Positions 8,242-19,143 are shown, counted from the first letter of the stretch. The stretch: DNA of 64,000 bases from Pseudomonas sp. G2-4 (GCF_030064125.1 NZ_CP125957.1:310001-374000); one strand, 5' to 3'. The notes: generated from the letters alone by a model not told the origin. Numbers and translations: made by a program.

Positions 8242-8262
8242 GTGCCCCAGCATAGGTTTTTT

Positions 8263-8360
8263 GCACCAAATCCACGCTTTTGAAGGGCTTAATCAAAGAT
8301 TGTCAGACAATAACGCACTGCAATGTGGCGCCACTCATCGACAATGATCCGTTTTGGTGC
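8263..8360. promoter_or_regulatory. NtrC-like sites upstream of glnA
   Basis: Three imperfect matches to GCAC-N7-GTGC lie upstream of the glnA sigma-54 promoter: GCACCAAATCCACGC (8263-8277), GCACTGCAATGTGGC (8315-8329) and GATCCGTTTTGGTGC (8346-8360). None is perfect, but their spacing of roughly 25 to 120 bp from the promoter fits enhancer use. The same gap must also hold the thiI promoter. Confidence 0.5.
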
Positions 8361-8457
8361 ACGCAAAACCATCTGCACATTAACTGGTTAAACCTTGAGC
8401 AATTTCCGCTATAATCCGCGCCCCCCTTTTTCGGCTGGCCGTTCGCGCGCTGTTTTC

Positions 8458-9912
8458 ATGAAACTAATCGTAAAAGTCTTCCCCGAGATCACCATCAAGA
8501 GCCGCCCGGTACGGATGCGTTTCATCCGCCAGTTGGCCAAAAACATCCGTACCGTGCTCCGTGATCTGGACCCGGTCGTGGTGGTGAACGGCGTGTGGGA
8601 CAACCTCGAACTGGAAACCCGCGTCAGCGAGCCGAAGATCCTGAAGGAAATCACCGAGCGCCTGAGCTGCATGCCGGGCATCGCGCACTTTCTCCAGGTC
8701 GATGAATACCCGCTGGGGGATTTCGACGACATCCTGGCCAAGTGCAAGCTTCATTATGGCGACGCCCTGGCCGGCAAGATTTTTTCGGTGCGCTGCAAGC
8801 GTGCCGGCAAGCACCTGTTCAGTTCGATGGACGTGGAGAAGTACGTCGGTAGCCAGTTGCGCCAGCAGTGCGGTGCCGCCGGTATTTCGTTGAAAGACCC
8901 GCAGATCGAAGTGCGCATCGAAATTCGCGACCAGCGGCTGTTCGTGATCCACAGCCAGCACAACAGCATCGGCGGTTATCCGCTGGGTTCGCTGGAGCAG
9001 ACCCTGGTGCTGATGTCCGGCGGCTTCGACTCCACGGTGGCTGCCTACCAGATCATGCGTCGCGGATTGATGAGCCATTTCTGCTTCTTCAACCTCGGTG
9101 GGCGCGCCCATGAACTGGGCGTGATGGAAGTGGCGCACTTCATCTGGAAGAAGTACGGCAGCTCCCAACGCGTGTTATTTGTGAGTGTGCCGTTCGAAGA
9201 AGTCCTGGGCGAGATTCTCGGCAAAGTCGATAACAGTCATATGGGCGTCATTTTGAAGCGTATGATGTTGCGCGCCGCTTCACGAATTGCCGACCGCCTG
9301 CAAATCGACGCGCTGGTGACCGGCGAGGCGATCTCCCAGGTGTCGAGCCAGACGTTGCCGAACCTGTCGGTGATCGACTGCGTGACCGAGAAGCTGGTCT
9401 TGCGTCCACTGATCGCCAGCCACAAGCAGGACATCATCGACCAGGCCAACGAGATCGGCACCGCCGATTTCGCCAAGCACATGCCCGAGTACTGCGGGGT
9501 CATCTCGGTGAACCCCAAGACCCATGCCAAGCGCGGGCGCGTGGAGCATGAAGAGAAAGAATTCGACATGGCGGTGCTCGAGCGTGCGCTCGAGAACGCC
9601 AGGCTGGTGCCGATCGATCGGGTAATCGATGAATTGGGCCAGGACATCCAAATTGAAGAAGTCGGCGAAGCGCTGGCCGGTCAGATCATCATCGACATCC
9701 GTCATCCGGACGACGCTGAAGACGACCCGCTGAGCATCACCGGCATCGAGGTAAAAACGATGCCGTTCTATGCAGTGAACGCGCGTTTCAAGGAACTGGA
9801 CCCTACTCGCCAGTACCTGCTGTATTGCGACAAAGGCGTGATGAGTCGCCTGCATGCCCACCATTTGCTCAGTGAGGGGCATGCCAATGTGCGCGTTTAT
9901 CGACCGAGCTAA
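8458..9912 (+). CDS. thiI: tRNA 4-thiouridine synthase ThiI
   Basis: A 484-residue sulfurtransferase that thiolates U8 of tRNA and supplies sulfur for the thiazole of thiamine. Domain order: N-terminal ferredoxin-like and THUMP domains (about 1-165), PP-loop ATPase with [11 protein letters not shown] (about 184), and a C-terminal rhodanese domain (about 400-484) with the persulfide cysteine in [10 protein letters not shown]; the partner cysteine is in MPEYCGVIS. The start [19 protein letters not shown] is the family N-terminus, so the ATG at 8458 is used. The rhodanese domain makes this the long, E. coli-like form. Confidence 0.97.
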   Translation: MKLIVKVFPEITIKSRPVRMRFIRQLAKNIRTVLRDLDPVVVVNGVWDNLELETRVSEPKILKEITERLSCMPGIAHFLQVDEYPLGDFDDILAKCKLHYGDALAGKIFSVRCKRAGKHLFSSMDVEKYVGSQLRQQCGAAGISLKDPQIEVRIEIRDQRLFVIHSQHNSIGGYPLGSLEQTLVLMSGGFDSTVAAYQIMRRGLMSHFCFFNLGGRAHELGVMEVAHFIWKKYGSSQRVLFVSVPFEEVLGEILGKVDNSHMGVILKRMMLRAASRIADRLQIDALVTGEAISQVSSQTLPNLSVIDCVTEKLVLRPLIASHKQDIIDQANEIGTADFAKHMPEYCGVISVNPKTHAKRGRVEHEEKEFDMAVLERALENARLVPIDRVIDELGQDIQIEEVGEALAGQIIIDIRHPDDAEDDPLSITGIEVKTMPFYAVNARFKELDPTRQYLLYCDKGVMSRLHAHHLLSEGHANVRVYRPS

Positions 9913-9962
9913 GTGCCCGGGGCTGTTTGCCTGTGGCCTGCGTCACCGGCCCCCCGACGCCG

Positions 9963-9988
9963 CCGACAAGCTGTAACGGCTTTGTCGG
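9963..9988 (+). terminator. Possible thiI terminator hairpin
   Basis: CCGACAA and TTGTCGG arms 12 bp apart form a hairpin 50 bp past the thiI stop. There is no T tract, so termination activity is uncertain. Confidence 0.35.
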
Positions 9989-10050
9989 ACTCAACGTAAA
10001 TCGCTGCCACGACCTGTCAGCACACCGAATCCTCTGATCGAGATACACAA

Positions 10051-11871
10051 GTGATCGAAAATCTACGCAACATCGCCATCATTGCTCACGTTGACCATGG
10101 TAAGACCACCCTGGTAGACAAACTCTTGCGTCAATCCGGCACCCTGGAGCGCAACGAGCTCAACGACGAGCGCGTGATGGACTCCAACGACCAGGAGAAA
10201 GAGCGCGGTATTACCATCCTGGCGAAAAACACCGCCATCAACTGGAACGGCTACCACATCAACATCGTGGACACCCCGGGCCACGCCGACTTCGGTGGTG
10301 AAGTAGAGCGCGTGATGTCGATGGTCGACTCCGTGCTGCTGCTGGTCGATGCCCAGGACGGCCCTATGCCGCAGACCCGCTTCGTGACCAAGAAGGCTTT
10401 CGAAGCCGGCCTGCGTCCGATCGTGGTCATCAACAAGGTTGACCGTCCAGGCGCGCGTCCGGACTGGGTTCTGGACCAGATCTTCGACCTGTTCGACAAC
10501 CTCGGTGCCACCGAAGAACAGCTGGACTTCAAAGTCGTCTACGCCTCGGCCCTGAACGGTATTGCCGGTCTGGAACACACCGACATGGCTGAAGACATGA
10601 CCCCGCTGTACCAGTCGATCGTCGACAACGTACCGGCGCCTAAAGTTGACCGCGATGGTCCGTTCCAGATGCAAATCTCGGCACTGGACTACAACAGCTT
10701 CCTGGGTGTTATCGGCGTCGGCCGCATCGCTCGTGGCCGCATCAAGCCGAACACTCCGGTTGTCGCTATCGACGCCGACGGCAAGAAGCGTAACGGTCGT
10801 ATCCTGAAGCTGATGGGTCACCACGGCCTGCACCGTATCGACGTTGAAGAAGCAGCGGCCGGCGACATCGTCTGCATCAGCGGCTTCGATCAACTGTTCA
10901 TCTCCGACACCCTGTGCGACCCACTGAACGTCGAAGCGATGAAGCCGTTGACCGTCGACGAGCCAACCGTTTCCATGACTTTCCAGGTAAACGACTCGCC
11001 TTTCTGCGGTAAAGAAGGCAAGTTCGTGACGTCCCGTAACATCAAGGAACGTCTGGACAAAGAACTGCTCTACAACGTTGCTCTGCGCGTTGAAGAAGGC
11101 GACACCGCCGACAAGTTCAAAGTCTCCGGCCGTGGTGAGCTGCACCTCTCGGTACTGATCGAAACCATGCGTCGCGAAGGCTTCGAAATGGGTGTTGGTC
11201 GTCCGGAAGTGATCATCCGCATGGTTGACGGCGTGAAGCACGAACCGTACGAAAACGTGACTATCGACCTGCCGGAAGAATCGCAAGGTTCGATCATGGA
11301 ACAGATCGGTATCCGTAAAGGTGACCTGACCAACATGGTTCCGGATGGCAAGGGCCGTGTGCGCCTTGAGTACAACATCCCGGCTCGTGGCTTGATCGGT
11401 TTCCGTAACGAGTTCCTGACCCTGACTTCCGGTGCAGGCATCCTGACCTCGATCTTCGACCGTTACGACGTGATGAAGTCGGGCGACATGTCCGGCCGTC
11501 AGAACGGCGTGCTGGTTTCGGTAGCCACCGGTAAGGCTCTGACTTACTCGCTGGAAACCCTGCAAGCTCGCGGCAAACTGTTCCTGGGTCACGGCGAAGA
11601 CGTGTACGAAGGTCAAATCGTCGGCATCAACAGCCGCGACAACGACCTGGGCGTCAACCCGACCAAAGGCAAGAAGCTCGACAACATGCGTGCCTCGGGT
11701 AAAGACGAAACCATCGCTTTGGTTCCGCCTATCCGTTTCACCCTGGAGCAAGCTCTGGAATTCGTTCAAGAAGACGAATTGTGCGAAGTCACTCCTAAGT
11801 CCATCCGTCTTCGCAAGAAGATCCTGGGCGAAAGCGAGCGTACCCGCGCTGCCAAGAAAAACAGTAACTGA
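10051..11871 (+). CDS. typA: Ribosome-associated GTPase TypA/BipA
   Basis: A 606-residue translational GTPase that binds the ribosome under stress and low temperature and supports 50S assembly. It begins with a GTG codon ([20 protein letters not shown] follows; P-loop at about 14-21), then [15 protein letters not shown] (G3) and [10 protein letters not shown] (G4), domains II, III and V, and the BipA-specific C-terminal domain with [10 protein letters not shown] and NMRASGKDE. Length and sequence are standard. Single gene followed by a strong terminator. Confidence 0.98.
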   Translation: MIENLRNIAIIAHVDHGKTTLVDKLLRQSGTLERNELNDERVMDSNDQEKERGITILAKNTAINWNGYHINIVDTPGHADFGGEVERVMSMVDSVLLLVDAQDGPMPQTRFVTKKAFEAGLRPIVVINKVDRPGARPDWVLDQIFDLFDNLGATEEQLDFKVVYASALNGIAGLEHTDMAEDMTPLYQSIVDNVPAPKVDRDGPFQMQISALDYNSFLGVIGVGRIARGRIKPNTPVVAIDADGKKRNGRILKLMGHHGLHRIDVEEAAAGDIVCISGFDQLFISDTLCDPLNVEAMKPLTVDEPTVSMTFQVNDSPFCGKEGKFVTSRNIKERLDKELLYNVALRVEEGDTADKFKVSGRGELHLSVLIETMRREGFEMGVGRPEVIIRMVDGVKHEPYENVTIDLPEESQGSIMEQIGIRKGDLTNMVPDGKGRVRLEYNIPARGLIGFRNEFLTLTSGAGILTSIFDRYDVMKSGDMSGRQNGVLVSVATGKALTYSLETLQARGKLFLGHGEDVYEGQIVGINSRDNDLGVNPTKGKKLDNMRASGKDETIALVPPIRFTLEQALEFVQEDELCEVTPKSIRLRKKILGESERTRAAKKNSN

Positions 11872-11892
11872 GTCCAGACTTAGTTAGCGGCT

Positions 11893-11933
11893 AAAAAAAA
11901 CGCCCCTGATTGTGAGATCAGGGGCGTTTTTTT
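11893..11933 (+). terminator. Terminator of typA
   Basis: A 12-bp GC-rich stem (CGCCCCTGAT/ATCAGGGGCG with flanking A/T) followed by seven T. Confidence 0.93.
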
Positions 11934-11963
11934 GTGCCTGGGGTTTGTGCGGTGCTTGTCAGG

Positions 11964-12067
11964 GCCCCTTCGCGAGCAGGCTCGCTCCCACAGTGGATAT
12001 ACGTCGGACACAAAATCTGTATCCGCTGAAAATCAACTGTGGGAGCGAGCTTGCTCGCGATGAGGCC
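11964..12067. repeat. REP pair, family 1
   Basis: Inverted REP doublet between typA's terminator and the end of the YkgJ-type gene. The left copy has GAGCAGGCTCGC (a G variant in the loop) rather than GAGCAAGCTCGC. Confidence 0.92.
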
Positions 12068-12096
12068 GGCTCAGGCGCCGCTGAACCAGCAGTCGA

Positions 12097-12537
12097 TCAG
12101 AATTTATCCAACGTCCGCGGACTCCGCTCACGCTCCACTTCCTTGGGCTTGTAGGCGCAGTACCCTGGCCGCGGCCCAATCCGCGGATGGTTGCGGCAGG
12201 TGTCCGGGCGCTTCTCATAAATGGTGCACAGCCGGCTCTTGCGGTCCAGATAAAGGCAATCGTTGTTGCTCATGCGCTGGAGCGTGAAGATTTCCGACTT
12301 TTGGTTATAGCGCTCGACGATCCCTTCCTTTTGCAGGCGCTTGGCGATGTTTTTTGGCGGGTCGCCCAGTTCGAACTCATCGACGATGCCGATCCGGATC
12401 AGGTCCTTGATCTTGGCCTCCACCGGCAGCGTGCAGCAGCTCGATACGCAGGAACCGCACATCGGGGCGGAGTACTTGGCCCAGGTATCGAGTCGGTCGA
12501 TCTCCGCGGCGGCGATCAGGTTGGGCTTCATCATCAA
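12097..12537 (-). CDS. YkgJ-family zinc/iron-chelating cysteine protein
   Basis: A 146-residue cytosolic protein of the CxxCxxxCC (YkgJ, PF03692) family. The cluster is in APMCGSCVSSCCTLP (about residues 26-40); further cysteines occur in NDCLYL, RLCTIYEKRPDTCRNHP and GYCAY. This spacing is typical of a metal or Fe-S binding unit. The biochemical role is not established. The start is one of three consecutive Met codons, so a shift of one or two residues is possible. Confidence 0.85.
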   Translation of the reverse strand: MMMKPNLIAAAEIDRLDTWAKYSAPMCGSCVSSCCTLPVEAKIKDLIRIGIVDEFELGDPPKNIAKRLQKEGIVERYNQKSEIFTLQRMSNNDCLYLDRKSRLCTIYEKRPDTCRNHPRIGPRPGYCAYKPKEVERERSPRTLDKF

Positions 12538-12788
12538 GGTTTACCGGCATGCATCAGGGCGCGCGATCATACCGGGACTGGTGAAATTTTGAACGACCAT
12601 CTGCCGGTTTTTTTTCATCTGCGCTAAAACCCTCAAGGACCGGCACGCCCCCTGCATTCATTTGCCCATCCGGCAATTCTCTGGCGACGATTCTCCGACA
12701 CTCGGGGAAATCCACCGAACCAAGAGCCTGTACCGTCTGTCAGACCGACTAGGCTCAGACAATTCCATGCTCGTTCGAGGTCTCATCA

Positions 12789-15239
12789 ATGACTCAAGAA
12801 CCACTTGTTCGCGAAGCCGAAGTCGCTGCATTTCGCGACGCCGTGTTGACCAAACTCACTTATGCCGTCGGCAAGGACCCGGATCATGCGTTTGATCACG
12901 ATTGGTTCGAAGCCATTGCCCTTGCTGCCCGCGACCACATGGTCGAACACTGGATGGACCATACGCGGCAGATCTACCGCAAGGGCCAGAAGCGTGTCTA
13001 TTACCTCTCCCTGGAGTTCCTTATTGGCCGCTTGCTCTATGACAGCCTGAGCAACCTTGGCCTGCTGGACACTGCCCGTGAAGCCTTGACCGAGCTGGGC
13101 GTGGACCTGGAACGGATCCGTCTGCTCGAACCCGACGCGGCGCTGGGTAACGGCGGCCTCGGCCGGTTGGCGGCGTGTTTCATGGAAAGCATGTCCACCC
13201 TGGGTATCGCCGGCCATGGCTATGGCATTCGTTATGAGCACGGCCTGTTTCGCCAAGCCATCGTCGACGGTTGGCAGCAGGAACAGACCGAGCACTGGCT
13301 GGATTTCGGCAACCCGTGGGAGTTCGAACGGCCGGAAGTGGTTTACCCGATCGGCTTTGGCGGCAGCGTCGAAACCGTGACCGATGACGCCGGCAATACT
13401 CGGCAAGTCTGGACGCCGGGTGAAACCGTGCGGGCCATTGCTTATGACACCCCGGTGGTGGGTTGGCGCGGTGCCAGCGTCAACACCCTGCGCTTGTGGC
13501 GTGCCCGAGCAGTGGAAGACCTGCATCTGGAACGCTTCAATGCCGGCGATCACCTGGGCGCGGTAGCGGAAGTGGCCCGGGCTGAAAGTATTTCCCGCGT
13601 GCTTTACCCCGCCGACAGCACCGAAGCCGGCCAGGAACTGCGCCTGCGCCAAGAATATTTCTTCGTTGCCGCCTCGTTGCAGGATTTGCTGCGCCGCCAT
13701 CGCAACATGCACACCTCAGTGCTGACCCTGGGCGACCACGCGGCGATCCAGCTCAACGACACTCACCCGTCGATCGCCGTCGCGGAGCTGATGCGTCAAT
13801 TGGTGGACGTCTACGACGTGGCCTGGGATGCGGCCTGGCAGGTGACCCAGGACACGCTGTCCTACACCAACCACACGCTGCTGCCCGAAGCCCTGGAAAC
13901 CTGGCCGGTCGGGCTGATGGAGCGCATGTTGCCCCGGCACATGCAGATCATTTACCTGATCAACGCCCAGCACATCGATTCGCTGCGGGCCAAGGGCGTG
14001 CATGATTTCGACGTGCTGCGCTCGGTTTCGCTGATCGAAGAAGACAATGGTCGTCGGGTGCGCATGGGCAACCTGGCATTCCTCGGCTCCCACAGCGTCA
14101 ACGGCGTATCCGCGCTGCACACGCAACTGATGCGCAGCACGGTCTTCTCCGAGATGCACAAGCTTTATCCGGATCGGATCAACAACAAGACCAACGGCAT
14201 CACCTTCCGCCGCTGGTTGTTCCAGGCCAACTCGGAACTGACCTCGATGATGGTCGACGCACTTGGCCCAAGCGTGCTCGACAACCCCGAGGAACGCCTG
14301 ATCGAACTGGAGCCGTTCGCGGATAAGCAGGCGTTTCGCAAACAATTCGCCGAGCAGCGCCTGCACAGCAAGAAGGCCCTCGCGTACCTGATCCACGAAC
14401 GGCTGGGCATCGCAGTGAACCCGGCGGCGATGTTTGACGTGCAGGTCAAACGGATCCACGAATACAAGCGTCAGTTGCTTAACCTGATGCACACCGTGGC
14501 GCTGTACCAGGCGATTCGCGCCGAGCCGGAAGTGGATTGGGTGCCGCGGGTGAAGATCTTCGCCGGCAAGGCCGCCGCCAGTTACCACCAGGCGAAGCTG
14601 ATCATCAAGCTGACCAACGACATCGCCCGGGTGGTGAACAACGACCCGACCGTGCGCGGCTTGCTCAAAGTGGTATTCCTGCCCAACTACAACGTCAGCC
14701 TGGCCGAAAGCATCATCCCGGCGGCGGACCTGTCGGAGCAGATTTCCACGGCCGGTTTCGAAGCGTCGGGCACCAGCAACATGAAATTCGGCCTCAATGG
14801 CGCGCTGACCATCGGCACCATGGACGGCGCCAACGTGGAGATGCATGAGCGCGTGGGCGGTGAACACATGTTCATCTTTGGCCTGACCGCTGAGCAGGTG
14901 GAAGCCCGCAAGCAAAACGGCGAATTCAGCGCCGCGCCAGACATTGCCGCGTCCCACCGGCTCAACGATGTATTGCAGGCGATTCGCGGTGGGGTGTTCT
15001 CGCCGGATGATCCCATGCGCTACGCCGGGCTGGTGGACTCGTTGGTGGACTATGACCGCTTCCTGGTCTGCGCCGATTTCGACGCCTACTGGCATGCCCA
15101 GCTCAAGGTCGAAGAGCGCTGGCATGACTCCAAGGAGTGGTGGCGTTCGGCGGTGCTCAACACCGCACGCATGGGCTGGTTCTCCTCGGACCGGACCATT
15201 CGTGAGTACGCCACCGACATCTGGAAAGCCCTGGAGTAG
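12789..15239 (+). CDS. glgP: Glycogen/maltodextrin phosphorylase
   Basis: An 816-residue GT35 enzyme that removes glucose-1-phosphate from alpha-1,4-glucans with pyridoxal phosphate as cofactor. Family signatures are clear: YYLSLEFLIGRLL near 70, ALGNGGLGRLAACFM near 120, the mid-chain LNDTHPSIAVAELMR, TNGITFRRWL, and the PLP lysine in EASGTSNMKFGLNGALTIGT (about 660). Single gene; no other glycogen gene is nearby. The 250 bp in front hold nothing else I can name. Confidence 0.97.
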   Translation: MTQEPLVREAEVAAFRDAVLTKLTYAVGKDPDHAFDHDWFEAIALAARDHMVEHWMDHTRQIYRKGQKRVYYLSLEFLIGRLLYDSLSNLGLLDTAREALTELGVDLERIRLLEPDAALGNGGLGRLAACFMESMSTLGIAGHGYGIRYEHGLFRQAIVDGWQQEQTEHWLDFGNPWEFERPEVVYPIGFGGSVETVTDDAGNTRQVWTPGETVRAIAYDTPVVGWRGASVNTLRLWRARAVEDLHLERFNAGDHLGAVAEVARAESISRVLYPADSTEAGQELRLRQEYFFVAASLQDLLRRHRNMHTSVLTLGDHAAIQLNDTHPSIAVAELMRQLVDVYDVAWDAAWQVTQDTLSYTNHTLLPEALETWPVGLMERMLPRHMQIIYLINAQHIDSLRAKGVHDFDVLRSVSLIEEDNGRRVRMGNLAFLGSHSVNGVSALHTQLMRSTVFSEMHKLYPDRINNKTNGITFRRWLFQANSELTSMMVDALGPSVLDNPEERLIELEPFADKQAFRKQFAEQRLHSKKALAYLIHERLGIAVNPAAMFDVQVKRIHEYKRQLLNLMHTVALYQAIRAEPEVDWVPRVKIFAGKAAASYHQAKLIIKLTNDIARVVNNDPTVRGLLKVVFLPNYNVSLAESIIPAADLSEQISTAGFEASGTSNMKFGLNGALTIGTMDGANVEMHERVGGEHMFIFGLTAEQVEARKQNGEFSAAPDIAASHRLNDVLQAIRGGVFSPDDPMRYAGLVDSLVDYDRFLVCADFDAYWHAQLKVEERWHDSKEWWRSAVLNTARMGWFSSDRTIREYATDIWKALE

Positions 15240-15261
15240 CATTTGCTGTAAGAAATGTGAG

Positions 15262-15287
15262 CGAAGCCCAACGGTGATTGGGCTTCG
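15262..15287 (+). terminator. Hairpin terminator after glgP
   Basis: A 9-bp perfect stem (CGAAGCCCA/TGGGCTTCG) 22 bp past the stop, but with little T tract. Confidence 0.55.
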
Positions 15288-15358
15288 TCGATATACTAAG
15301 CGCCAGTTTCGCCGGGTTGTGTGGCCGGACTCAGTAATTGGCAGCGCCAACATTCCAA

Positions 15359-15448
15359 TGTGGGAGCGAGCTTGCTCGCGATAGCGGTGTATCAGTCAAC
15401 CTTAAGGTGTCTGTCATGCCGCTATCGCGAGCAAGCTCGCTCCCACAG
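15359..15448. repeat. REP pair, family 1
   Basis: Inverted REP doublet in the 290-bp gap between glgP and the DUF2339 gene. Confidence 0.93.
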
Positions 15449-15528
15449 GGTTTGGGGGGGCACTAGACTGATCCAGGCATCGCATCACCCCGGTTACGCC
15501 CGCAACGGGCCGCTTAGGGATATCGACC

Positions 15529-18500
15529 ATGCAATGGATCTTGACGCTGTTGGGCCTGGCACTTGGCTGGGTGGTGGATGAGTCGTTCGCCGATGCGCTG
15601 ATAGGTGCGTTGGTGGGGCTGGGCATCGCCCAGGCGTTTGGCCTGAGTCGCCTCGGCGCCCAGGCCGCCAAGCAACAGATCCTATTGCAAGAAACTCAGC
15701 AGGACTTGATCACGCTGCAAGCGCGTCTGTCTGTGCTTGAGCGAAGCGATGCTCCTGCCCCGAGTGACCCGGTGCCGGCGCCGGAAATCGTCGCGGCCCA
15801 GGCACCGAAGCCCGAGGTTCGAACCGAGCCAGAGCTGGTCTGGGAGCTGCCGTCAGACCTTGAACCGATTTCTGCGATGGCCACGCAAGCCAGCCAACCG
15901 TTGCCCGATGACGTGTGGCGTTCTGCTCCAATCGCCCCCAGGACGACCGCCCGCAAACCGGCTCCGTCGGAACCGGTTGTTGCTGAACCCGTTGCTCCCC
16001 GTGGCCCGAATCTGTTTGACCGAGCCTTGCTGGGCGCGCGCAACTGGCTGTTTGGCGGCAACACCGTGCTGCGGGTCGGCGTGGTCTTGTTGTTCCTCGG
16101 CCTGGCATTCCTGCTGCGCTATGCCACTGAAGGCATGGTGGTGCCGATCGAATTGCGTTACGCCGGCGTCGCGGCCAGTGCGTTGGGCCTGCTGGGCCTG
16201 GGTTGGTGGCTGCGTCAGCGCAACAGCAACTATGCGCTGATGCTGCAGGGCACCGGGATCGCGGTGCTGTACCTGACAGTGTTCGCTGCGATGCGCCTGC
16301 ATCCGTTGCTCGATTCGAAAGCCGCCCTGGGCTTGCTGGTGGCCGTCACGGTGTTCTCGGCGATCCTGGCGGTGACCCAAAATGCCATGGGGCTGGCCGC
16401 GGCCGCTGCGCTGGGCGGGTTTGCCGCGCCGATCCTGACCTCTACCGGCAGCGGCAACCACGTTGCCCTGTTCAGTTATTTCATCCTGCTCAATGCCGGC
16501 ATCCTCGCGATTGCCTGGTTCAAGGTCTGGCGGCTGCTCAATCTGATCGGCTTTGTCGGCACCTTCGGTATCGGTTTCGCCTGGGGCCTGCGCTCCTATG
16601 CGCCGGAACTGCTGTGGAGCACCGAGCCGTTCCTGATCCTCTTCTTCCTCATCTACCTGGCGATTGGCTTGCTGTTCACTCGCCGCAAACTGTTGGAAAT
16701 GAACGACGCCCCCGAAGATGACAGCCGGGATGCCCTGCTGCGCTGGTCGGCGCGCAAGGGCGATTACGTCGACGGCACGATGCTGTTCGCCCCGCCGCTG
16801 GTCGGCTTCGGTTTGCAGTTCGCGCTGGTGCAGCATCTGGAGTTCGCCGCGGCGTTCAGCGCCCTGGCCCTGGGCATGATCTACATGGGCCTGGCCCGCC
16901 TGCTGATGGGTGGACGCGCCTTGCTGTTGGCCGAGACCTGCCTGGCCCTGGGGGTGATTTTTTCCAGCCTGGCGATTCCCTTGGGGCTCGATGCCCGTTG
17001 GACAGCAGCGGCCTGGGCCGTGGAGGGCGCGGGGATCTTCTGGCTGGGCCTGCGTCAGCAACGACCTTTCGCGCGAGCCTTTGCCCTGCTGCTGCAATTG
17101 GGTTCGGCGCTGGCCTTCCTCAGCGAGTTGCGATCTGGCGAAAGCAGCCTGCTCGATGGCTCACCGCTGGGGGCATTGATGCTCGGCGGCGCGTTGCTGT
17201 TCACTTTCTACCAACTGCGCAAGGCAGTGCCTGAGCACACCGCGGTTTGGGAGCGCCAAGGCCTGCCAGTGCTGGCTGTGCTGGGGCTGAGTTTCCTCTA
17301 CCTGCTGGCGCCGCTGTTTTTATTCACCCACGGCACCGCCATTGCCTGGGCCCTGGCCGGATTGGCGACGCTGTTTGTTGGCCTGCGCCTGCAATCGCGC
17401 AGCTTCCTGTTCACCGCGTTCGCGGTGCAACTGCTCGGCGGCGCACTGTTCCTGTTGCGCTTGCAAGGTGCCGAAGGAGATTCGGCGGCGGTATTCAGTG
17501 CCGGTTGGAGCGGTCTGCTCAGCGCCTCGCTGATCGGCCTGGCGTTGATTGGCGGTATGTTGCTGGCGGCGCGTGACGACATGGTGCGCAACGATGTTCG
17601 ATTGCTGCGCGGGTTGTCGGTGGTGTTGCTGGCGGGACTGGTGCTGATCAACCTTGCCGTGCTGTTCGTCCTGCCTTGGCAAACCGCGAGCGGTGTGTGG
17701 GCGGCCAGCGGTCTGTTGATCATCTGGCTTAGCCTGTACCTGAAGCAGCGCGTGAGCTTTGTATTTGGCCTGCTGTTGCAACTGCTCGGCGGCGCGTCGT
17801 TCCTGATGGCGGGGCCAGCGCTGCTGGGGCCGCTCAATGCCGAGGACCTGCGGCCCCTGGCCCACAGCGGGTTCTGGACGCCGCTGGTGCTGGGTCTGGC
17901 GGCGTTGGTCGGCGCATGGCGATTGCAGCGCGGTCATTCGGCGACGGTATTCGAAGCCTTGAGCTTGCGGCGTCTGTCCGAGCTGCTGTTGATCTGGGGA
18001 GCTGCTTGGTGGGCGCTGGCGTGGGTCAGCGAAGTGCTGCGCTTTGCCCCGGCGAACCTGCAGGGCGGCTTGCTACTGCTGGTCGCGGCGATCAGCGTGG
18101 CGCTGTGGACCGTCCTGTCGCTGCGTTTGAAATGGCCGGCGCTCGGACTGCTGTGCACCCTGCTGATACCAGCGGCGGGCTGTGTGCTCGTCGCAGCCTG
18201 GGACAGCCGCTACCACCCGGCGGCGGACTTCGGCTGGCTGGCCTGGCTCGCGGTGTTCGGCGTGCATTTCCTTTCCCTGAAACGTCTGGCGTCGACGTTG
18301 CCGGCCCGGGCACGCAGCACTGCCCATGTGCTCGGTTGCTGGCTGCTGATCGGCGTGCTGGCGCTGGAGCTGCGTTATGGCCTGCTGCTGTTGTCCGAGC
18401 AGTACAACGCCTGGCGCTGGTTGGGTTGGGCGATCCTGCCGAGCGTGTACCTGGTGCTGATGGCCGCGCCACGTGCCTGGCCGTGGCCGGTATCGGCCCA

Positions 18501-19143
18501 ACCGCGTGAATATCGTGTCTATGCGGCGGCGCCCCTGGCGCTGTTGATGCTCGGTTGGTTCTGGCTGGCCAACACTTTCAGCGACGGCACTGCCGAACCG
18601 TTGCCCTATGTGCCCCTGCTTAACCCGCTGGAGCTGGGCCTGCTGTTCGCCCTGTTCGGTGTCTACGTCTGGGCCCGCAGTGCGGTGGCGCAACTGGCTA
18701 TTCGCTGGGCCCATGCCGAGCAGGTCGCCCAGTTGATCGCCGGTGTGTCTCTGTTTGCGTTCTTCACCGCCCTGGTGATGCGCAGTGCCCATCATTGGAT
18801 GGGGGTTGCGTTCGAGCTTGATGCGTTGCTTGAATCCATGTTCGTGCAGGCCGGGCTGTCCATCGTCTGGACCCTGATTGCCCTGGGCTTGATGATCGGC
18901 GGGCATCTGCGGCACCGGCGTGAAGTGTGGCTGATCGGCGCGGCGTTGATTGCCGTGGTCGTGGCCAAGCTGTTCTTTGTTGAGTTGAGTAACCGTGGCG
19001 GTCTGGCGCGGATCGTGTCGTTTATCGGCGTGGGTGTATTGCTGCTGGTGGTGGGCTACTTCGCGCCACTGCCGCCAAAACGTGCGGAACCGGCCTCCGA
19101 GGCCGAGCCGCCGATGCCTGTCAGTGAGGGAGTGTCATCTTGA
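15529..19143 (+). CDS. Giant DUF2339 multi-spanning membrane protein
   Basis: A 1204-residue inner-membrane protein. The first ~50 residues include one hydrophobic segment, then a short coiled-coil-like stretch (QILLQETQQDLITLQARL) and a Pro/Ala/Glu-rich linker to about residue 165. From there on the chain is almost continuous hydrophobic helices, well over 20 predicted segments, with short Arg-rich loops; this is the DUF2339 pattern. No enzymatic motif is visible. Its stop overlaps the TTG start of the DUF3999 gene, so the two are made together and probably act in one envelope complex. Function unknown. Confidence 0.88.
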   Translation: MQWILTLLGLALGWVVDESFADALIGALVGLGIAQAFGLSRLGAQAAKQQILLQETQQDLITLQARLSVLERSDAPAPSDPVPAPEIVAAQAPKPEVRTEPELVWELPSDLEPISAMATQASQPLPDDVWRSAPIAPRTTARKPAPSEPVVAEPVAPRGPNLFDRALLGARNWLFGGNTVLRVGVVLLFLGLAFLLRYATEGMVVPIELRYAGVAASALGLLGLGWWLRQRNSNYALMLQGTGIAVLYLTVFAAMRLHPLLDSKAALGLLVAVTVFSAILAVTQNAMGLAAAAALGGFAAPILTSTGSGNHVALFSYFILLNAGILAIAWFKVWRLLNLIGFVGTFGIGFAWGLRSYAPELLWSTEPFLILFFLIYLAIGLLFTRRKLLEMNDAPEDDSRDALLRWSARKGDYVDGTMLFAPPLVGFGLQFALVQHLEFAAAFSALALGMIYMGLARLLMGGRALLLAETCLALGVIFSSLAIPLGLDARWTAAAWAVEGAGIFWLGLRQQRPFARAFALLLQLGSALAFLSELRSGESSLLDGSPLGALMLGGALLFTFYQLRKAVPEHTAVWERQGLPVLAVLGLSFLYLLAPLFLFTHGTAIAWALAGLATLFVGLRLQSRSFLFTAFAVQLLGGALFLLRLQGAEGDSAAVFSAGWSGLLSASLIGLALIGGMLLAARDDMVRNDVRLLRGLSVVLLAGLVLINLAVLFVLPWQTASGVWAASGLLIIWLSLYLKQRVSFVFGLLLQLLGGASFLMAGPALLGPLNAEDLRPLAHSGFWTPLVLGLAALVGAWRLQRGHSATVFEALSLRRLSELLLIWGAAWWALAWVSEVLRFAPANLQGGLLLLVAAISVALWTVLSLRLKWPALGLLCTLLIPAAGCVLVAAWDSRYHPAADFGWLAWLAVFGVHFLSLKRLASTLPARARSTAHVLGCWLLIGVLALELRYGLLLLSEQYNAWRWLGWAILPSVYLVLMAAPRAWPWPVSAQPREYRVYAAAPLALLMLGWFWLANTFSDGTAEPLPYVPLLNPLELGLLFALFGVYVWARSAVAQLAIRWAHAEQVAQLIAGVSLFAFFTALVMRSAHHWMGVAFELDALLESMFVQAGLSIVWTLIALGLMIGGHLRHRREVWLIGAALIAVVVAKLFFVELSNRGGLARIVSFIGVGVLLLVVGYFAPLPPKRAEPASEAEPPMPVSEGVSS

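Noticed and set aside
5937..8255. Open frame of 772 codons on the plus strand opposite the chorismate mutase and glnA
   Set aside because: It is antisense to two well-identified genes and arises from GC-rich codon use; composition is Gly/Val/Arg/Gln-rich with no domain.
10063..11769. Open frame of 568 codons opposite typA
   Set aside because: Complete antisense shadow of a conserved GTPase; no recognisable protein motif.
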